Positions 14,563 through 18,275 of a DNA stretch of 18,275 bases are shown here, one piece after another. The notes beneath the pieces were generated by a model, which was not told where the DNA came from, made no database searches, and worked only from the letters and a program-made list of their open reading frames with translations. Made by a program: the position numbers and the translations under genes. Every line of letters starts with the position of its first letter. Position 1 is the first letter of the stretch. The stretch comes from JAWKTT01 sp041398965 (GTDB taxonomy: Bacteria > Planctomycetota > Planctomycetia > Planctomycetales > Planctomycetaceae): contig JAWKTT010000056.1 in NCBI GenBank assembly GCA_041398965.1, forward strand, positions 1 to 18,275. The letters run 5' to 3'.

Positions 14563-17500
14563 TCACGTTCTGGTAATCACTTCATCGAGGTTCATGAGAA
14601 CCCGAGCCACAATGGCCCATGCCGCCTGCTCGTTCGTGCTTTCCTTGCCACCCATGATCTGTGTCGCGCTTAGCTCACCCGCATCGAGTCGTTGCAACTG
14701 TTTCTGGTAGAAACTAACGATCGTCGCGGTTTCTTCGGGTTCGGGGGGGCGGGTGAGATATCGGCGGAAAATCTGCTTCGCCGTGACCTCGGGCGTCTGT
14801 TTCAAGGAAGCCGCGTTCCGACCAATTTCGCGGGACATTTCGAGAAACATTTCATCGTTGAGCAACGTCAGCGCTTGGAGCGGTGTATTGCTGCGGTCTC
14901 TTTGCGAGAGACAGGTCTCGCCCGTCGGACCGTTAAAGATTTGATAGGCCGCGAAGGGAGCGGTTCGTTTGCTGAACGTGTACAGCGACCTCCGGTACCG
15001 ATCGACTCCGGACGAGGCGTTCCATTTCGGATTGCCATAGGCATACGCGGTGACACTCGCTGGCTGCGGTGGATGCACGCTCGGGCCATACATCTTCGGT
15101 GACAGAAGTCCGCTGGACTTTAACATCACATCGCGAACAACTTCTGCACTCACGGGAAATCGCGACGCCCGAGCGAACAGTTCGTTCTGAGGATCGCGAC
15201 TTAATAGTTCCGGAGTGACCCGCGAACTTTGTCGATAAGTGGCGCTCGTCACAATCTGGCGGTGAAGGCGTTTCATGGACCACCCCCGATCGACGAAATC
15301 GACAGCCAGCCAGTCTAACAGTTCGGGATGTGTTGGCAGGTCGGTCTGCGTGCCGAAGTCGGCACTGGTGCGATGCAGTCCGGTCCCGAAGAAGGCCTGC
15401 CAGGCTCGATTGACCGTCACCCGACCGACCAAGGGGTTCTCGTCGCTGACCAGCCACCTTGCGAGTTCCAGCCGGTTCCCTGGAGCAGACTTCGAAACTT
15501 CCTTCAGAAAGGTGGGAATGCCGGGAGAGACTTCCTCCTTCGGATTGAGGAACTCCCCCCGATCGTGTCGAAAGGTCTGCCGGGGATTGTCTTGATCACG
15601 TTCCTGCATTACCAGTGTCGTCGGGAATGATGGCAATTCTCGTAGCAACTTCTCGATCGGACGACGGGCCTCCGCAACCTCGGGGGCGATACTGAGGTAG
15701 TATTGCCGCAGTTGATTTCGCTCGTCATCGCTCCACTGTTCAGGCTGTTCTGTCAGCAAACGTTCGTTCTCGACGGAGAGCTGACTCGCGTTGACGGCGG
15801 CCTCGCTCCCCACGACAGAGAATCGAAAACGACCTAAGCTGGCAGCAAAGTGTCTCTCGAACAGCATCCGAATCTTGAGCGATCCTGCATGAGTGATCGG
15901 CTCTTTGAGGTTGAGAACCAGTTGATGCGATTCCCCTTCCCGACTCGCTGTGGACCATCCGGTCGATCCATCGCCGTCGAAGACATTCTTGGCGTCGGCG
16001 CTGCCACTGCCAATCGAGATCTTGCCGTAACTATGGGATGCCGAGTCGAACAGTACGGGGGCCTCACCGAGAGTCGCGTTGACCTCGCTCAAGAAAAAGT
16101 CCCCCTTGCGACCTTCGTAGAAGGCTCGGCCAGGACCCCCCGCAGGGAGACGCTCATCCGGGAGAACTTCGAGGCGGATTGCACTGACGGGGAGTGCCGC
16201 TTCGTCCAGCTCGAACCACAACTGAAACTCGTCTCGCTTGGTGATGTCGCCAGTCGAGAAGAGTGAACCATCTTCGAGGACTTCCAGTTTCGGCAGGTTC
16301 GTTTCCCACTTTGTAGGTACGAGCCGCTTCCAGTTGTGGGCACTCTTTCGAGCTTCCGCGGTCCACTTGTTGAACTGCAACTCGAGATTTTTCTGTCGTC
16401 GCTCCTGTTCGGGACCATCTCCATCGATCGGAGGGAAGAGTTTTGAGAGTTCGCTTCTCAATGTATGAATCTGGTCTTCGATCTTCCCCCGTGCTGCCAA
16501 GCCGTCTTTGGTCTTGATCAACAGGTCTGGTTCATCGGCGTTGTTCATGAGGGCCATGAGGCTGTAGTAATCGGTATGAGTGATGGGGTCATACTTGTGG
16601 GTGTGGCACTGTGCACATCCGGTCGAGAGTCCCATCCACACGGTCCCTGTTGTCGCGACACGGTCGACCATCGAATAGAACCGATACTCCAGCGGATCGA
16701 TTCCTCCTTCCTCGTTGAGCATTGTGTTGCGATGAAACCCCGTGGCGATGATTTGATCTTGCGTGGCTGCGGGAAGCATATCGCCAGCGAGTTGTTCGAC
16801 CGTAAACTGATCGAAGGGCATGTCATCATTCAGCGCTCGAATGACCCAGTCACGATAAGGCCAGATGGACCGGTCACGATCCTTCTCGTACCCGTTCGTG
16901 TCCGAGTACCTCGCAAGATCGAGCCACACTCTGGCCCACCGTTCGCCATACTGTTGCGACGCGAGCAGGCTGTCGACCAGTTTCTCATACGCCAGCGGAT
17001 CATCACTGAGTACAAACGCATCGGCTTCTTCTGGTGAGGGTGGAAGGCCGATCAAGTCGAGGTAGACCCGGCGGACGAGTTCATAGCGATTCGCTTCGGG
17101 CGATGGCGACATTCCATTCGCCTCCAACCGCGACAACACAAAATGGTCGATCTCGTTGCGAGGCCACTTTATGTTCTGCACTAGCGGTATCGCGGGTTTC
17201 TCTGGCGGGACAAAGGCCCAGTGTTTCGCATACTCGGCCCCCTCCTCGATCCAACGTTTGAACAATTGCTTCTGTGCAACTGTCAGACGATCCTTCACTT
17301 CTGGCGGCGGCATCTGATCCAACGGATCATCGGAGAGTATTCGCCGCATCAACTCACTCTGCTCCGGGTGACCTGGAACGATCGCTTGTTTGACTGCCAC
17401 CTCCCGACGATCAAGCCGAAGGTCCGCTTCCCGATGCCCCTCATCGGGACCATGGCAAGCAAAACACTTTGCGGCAAAGAGAGGTCGAATGTCGCGGTTG

Positions 17501-17583
17501 AAGTCCACCCGATCCGCAGCATCTGCCGACAGAGGAAACAGGGCAAACGAAACAACCCATAGCAATGTTTGTCGACAAGGCAT
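14563..17583 (-). CDS. PSCyt1/DUF1549/DUF1553 exported cytochrome-like protein
   Basis: Residues are numbered from an in-frame GTG at 17649 (1028 aa). The ATG at 17583 (residue 23, 1006 aa) is preferred because it gives a compact signal peptide: MPCRQ, then TLLWVVSFALFPL, likely cut after ADA. Both starts have weak ribosome binding sites. Domain order is: an N-terminal planctomycete cytochrome domain (PSCyt1, about 48-140) with CFACH (C62, C65, H66) and a likely distal Met ligand in DQMPPPE (M113); DUF1549 (about 160-370) with a second CAQCH (C345, C348, H349); an insert of about 75 residues with a coiled-coil-like charged stretch; a galactose-binding-like beta domain (about 450-615, with NVFDGDGSTGWSTASREG); and DUF1553 (about 720-985). 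It is probably a periplasmic, haem-binding protein; its reaction is unknown. It is the first gene of the minus-strand operon with DUF1501. Confidence 0.91.
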   Translation of the reverse strand: MPCRQTLLWVVSFALFPLSADAADRVDFNRDIRPLFAAKCFACHGPDEGHREADLRLDRREVAVKQAIVPGHPEQSELMRRILSDDPLDQMPPPEVKDRLTVAQKQLFKRWIEEGAEYAKHWAFVPPEKPAIPLVQNIKWPRNEIDHFVLSRLEANGMSPSPEANRYELVRRVYLDLIGLPPSPEEADAFVLSDDPLAYEKLVDSLLASQQYGERWARVWLDLARYSDTNGYEKDRDRSIWPYRDWVIRALNDDMPFDQFTVEQLAGDMLPAATQDQIIATGFHRNTMLNEEGGIDPLEYRFYSMVDRVATTGTVWMGLSTGCAQCHTHKYDPITHTDYYSLMALMNNADEPDLLIKTKDGLAARGKIEDQIHTLRSELSKLFPPIDGDGPEQERRQKNLELQFNKWTAEARKSAHNWKRLVPTKWETNLPKLEVLEDGSLFSTGDITKRDEFQLWFELDEAALPVSAIRLEVLPDERLPAGGPGRAFYEGRKGDFFLSEVNATLGEAPVLFDSASHSYGKISIGSGSADAKNVFDGDGSTGWSTASREGESHQLVLNLKEPITHAGSLKIRMLFERHFAASLGRFRFSVVGSEAAVNASQLSVENERLLTEQPEQWSDDERNQLRQYYLSIAPEVAEARRPIEKLLRELPSFPTTLVMQERDQDNPRQTFRHDRGEFLNPKEEVSPGIPTFLKEVSKSAPGNRLELARWLVSDENPLVGRVTVNRAWQAFFGTGLHRTSADFGTQTDLPTHPELLDWLAVDFVDRGWSMKRLHRQIVTSATYRQSSRVTPELLSRDPQNELFARASRFPVSAEVVRDVMLKSSGLLSPKMYGPSVHPPQPASVTAYAYGNPKWNASSGVDRYRRSLYTFSKRTAPFAAYQIFNGPTGETCLSQRDRSNTPLQALTLLNDEMFLEMSREIGRNAASLKQTPEVTAKQIFRRYLTRPPEPEETATIVSFYQKQLQRLDAGELSATQIMGGKESTNEQAAWAIVARVLMNLDEVITRT

Positions 17584-17680
17584 AAGTTTGTGCCTGATGA
17601 GCCCACTTGAGTTTCGGTTTAACACGCGAGAAGAGTTGATGGCGGCCACACGATACTTCCGTTTCTGATTGACAAGATGA

Positions 17681-17736
17681 TTCGTTCGCGGTGGAGGTTT
17701 TCAGTGTGACGCGAAGTCGCGTCAGTTGCGAACGAA
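17681..17736. repeat. Nested inverted repeat upstream of the minus-strand operon
   Basis: The outer arms TTCGTTCGC (17681-17689) and GCGAACGAA (17728-17736) are perfectly complementary over 9 bp. Between them sits an 8-bp dyad with a 2-nt centre, TGACGCGAAGTCGCGTCA (17707-17724). It lies about 100 nt upstream of the preferred start at 17583. It could be an operator or a leader structure for the operon, or a terminator of a gene beyond the window. Confidence 0.5.
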
Positions 17737-18140
17737 CCGATTTTAAACCAGAAGACCATCGCCCTCTTCAGACAATACTGATGTCATACCAGATTCCGCC
17801 CACATCGCCACCCCGGTCGATATGTGTCCGTCAGTGAAACATGCGAAACATGGCAACCGACATCGAGAGGGTGTCGACGGGAATCTCCTGACCGGGGGCA
17901 ATCCCCACACGGCATCTCCCAAATCGGAGGCGTCAGCCGACGCGAGACTCCTTCTCCCCCACTGGAAACTCCTTCAAAATAGGAACGACGATAGCGGGAG
18001 AGAGGGAGAAGCTGACAGCAAAGATCACAAGCCGGAATGGATCACCAGTTGGCGAGGAACACAATCTGAGGAATGCCCCCTCTCAACCGGATGCAGTCGC
18101 TGTTTGGGGGTGGTTCATTTGTGCAGTCAGTGTCACGGTC

Positions 18141-18186
18141 GGGCCAACGGCCCAGCGGGTTGTCTAGCCTAGGCCATCGGCCTAGG
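18141..18186. repeat. Pair of related short palindromes (GGCCAWCGGCC motif)
   Basis: GGGCC-AAC-GGCCC (18141-18153) and CCTAGGCC-ATC-GGCCTAGG (18168-18186) are perfect hairpins that share the core GGCCAWCGGCC. Two copies of one core in close succession suggest a REP-like (repetitive extragenic palindrome) element. Confidence 0.6.
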
Positions 18187-18209
18187 ACTGAAGGGATGAG
18201 TTCACGCGA

Positions 18210-18271
18210 GAGGGCTGAAGGCCCGGCCAGTTGCCCCAGAATCTTGTCAACGGGCCGGGCCTTCAGCCCTC
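18210..18271. repeat. Long perfect inverted repeat at the window edge
   Basis: GAGGGCTGAAGGCCCGGCC (18210-18228) pairs with its exact 19-bp complement at 18253-18271. After one A/G mismatch the pairing continues for 4 bp (GTTG 230-233 with CAAC 248-251, offsets from 18000), leaving a 14-nt loop. The structure is very GC-rich and would form a stable stem. It may be a REP-type element or a terminator of a neighbour outside the window. Confidence 0.75.
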
Positions 18272-18275
18272 GACA

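Larger units (their letters stand above)
17650..18275. other. Non-coding region rich in inverted repeats
   Basis: No credible gene is seen. The longest open frame (17822-18172, plus strand) has no family resemblance and runs into the repeat cluster. The stretch contains the nested dyad at 17681-17736, GCGTC/GACGC at 17930-17943, an 8-bp pair CTTCTCCC (17951-17958) and GGGAGAAG (18004-18011), and the dense dyads from 18141 to the window end. The promoter of the minus-strand operon should also be here, but I could not assign -35/-10 boxes. Confidence 0.5.

Noticed and set aside
17669..17674. TTGACA as a plus-strand -35 box
   Set aside because: No -10-like sequence lies at the right distance and no plus-strand gene follows.
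17822..18172. A 116-codon plus-strand frame
   Set aside because: It has no family resemblance and its 3' part overlaps the palindromic repeats; a CSQCH string in it looks like chance.

Overview
The window looks like a chromosomal segment from a planctomycete (Planctomycetia). The evidence is the gene content: two large DUF1549/DUF1553 proteins carrying cytochrome-c-type CxxCH motifs, two Tat-exported DUF1501 proteins, a secreted protein with domains resembling the pre-peptidase C-terminal (PPC) domain, and a giant secreted WD40 protein. This combination is strongly expanded in Planctomycetes. No tRNA, rRNA, CRISPR array, transposase, integrase or phage gene was recognised.

Layout. (1) Positions 1-408 hold the 3' end of a sulfite-oxidase-like molybdopterin oxidoreductase (the Moco dimerisation domain), cut by the window edge. 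(2) Positions 556-1206 hold a small secreted protein of unknown function. (3) Positions 1207-1582 have no credible gene. (4) Positions 1583-6307 on the minus strand encode a very large exported protein. It has three WD40 propellers, two copies of a beta-rich domain and a helical segment, and its first half is an internal duplication. (5) About 350 bases of divergent intergenic DNA follow. (6) Positions 6660-12965 on the plus strand form a tight three-gene operon: an Ig-like/DUF1549/DUF1553 haem-motif protein, a DUF1501 protein and a PPC-like secreted protein. (7) A hairpin at about 13004-13061 separates this from a convergent minus-strand operon (17583 to 13092), made of a PSCyt1/DUF1549/DUF1553 protein followed by a second DUF1501 protein. 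(8) Positions 17650-18275 have no credible gene but contain many inverted repeats, including a 19-bp perfect dyad at the window edge.

How the genes may work together. Both operons pair one Sec-exported, haem-motif DUF1549/DUF1553 protein with one DUF1501 protein bearing a twin-arginine signal. The pairs belong to visibly different subfamilies: their haem motifs, accessory domains and DUF1501 active-site-like residues differ. This suggests two parallel extracytoplasmic systems rather than a recent duplication. The families have been linked in the literature to breakdown of complex or sulfated polysaccharides, but their chemistry is not established. The convergent pair of operons and the internally duplicated WD40 protein are the parts most worth following up.
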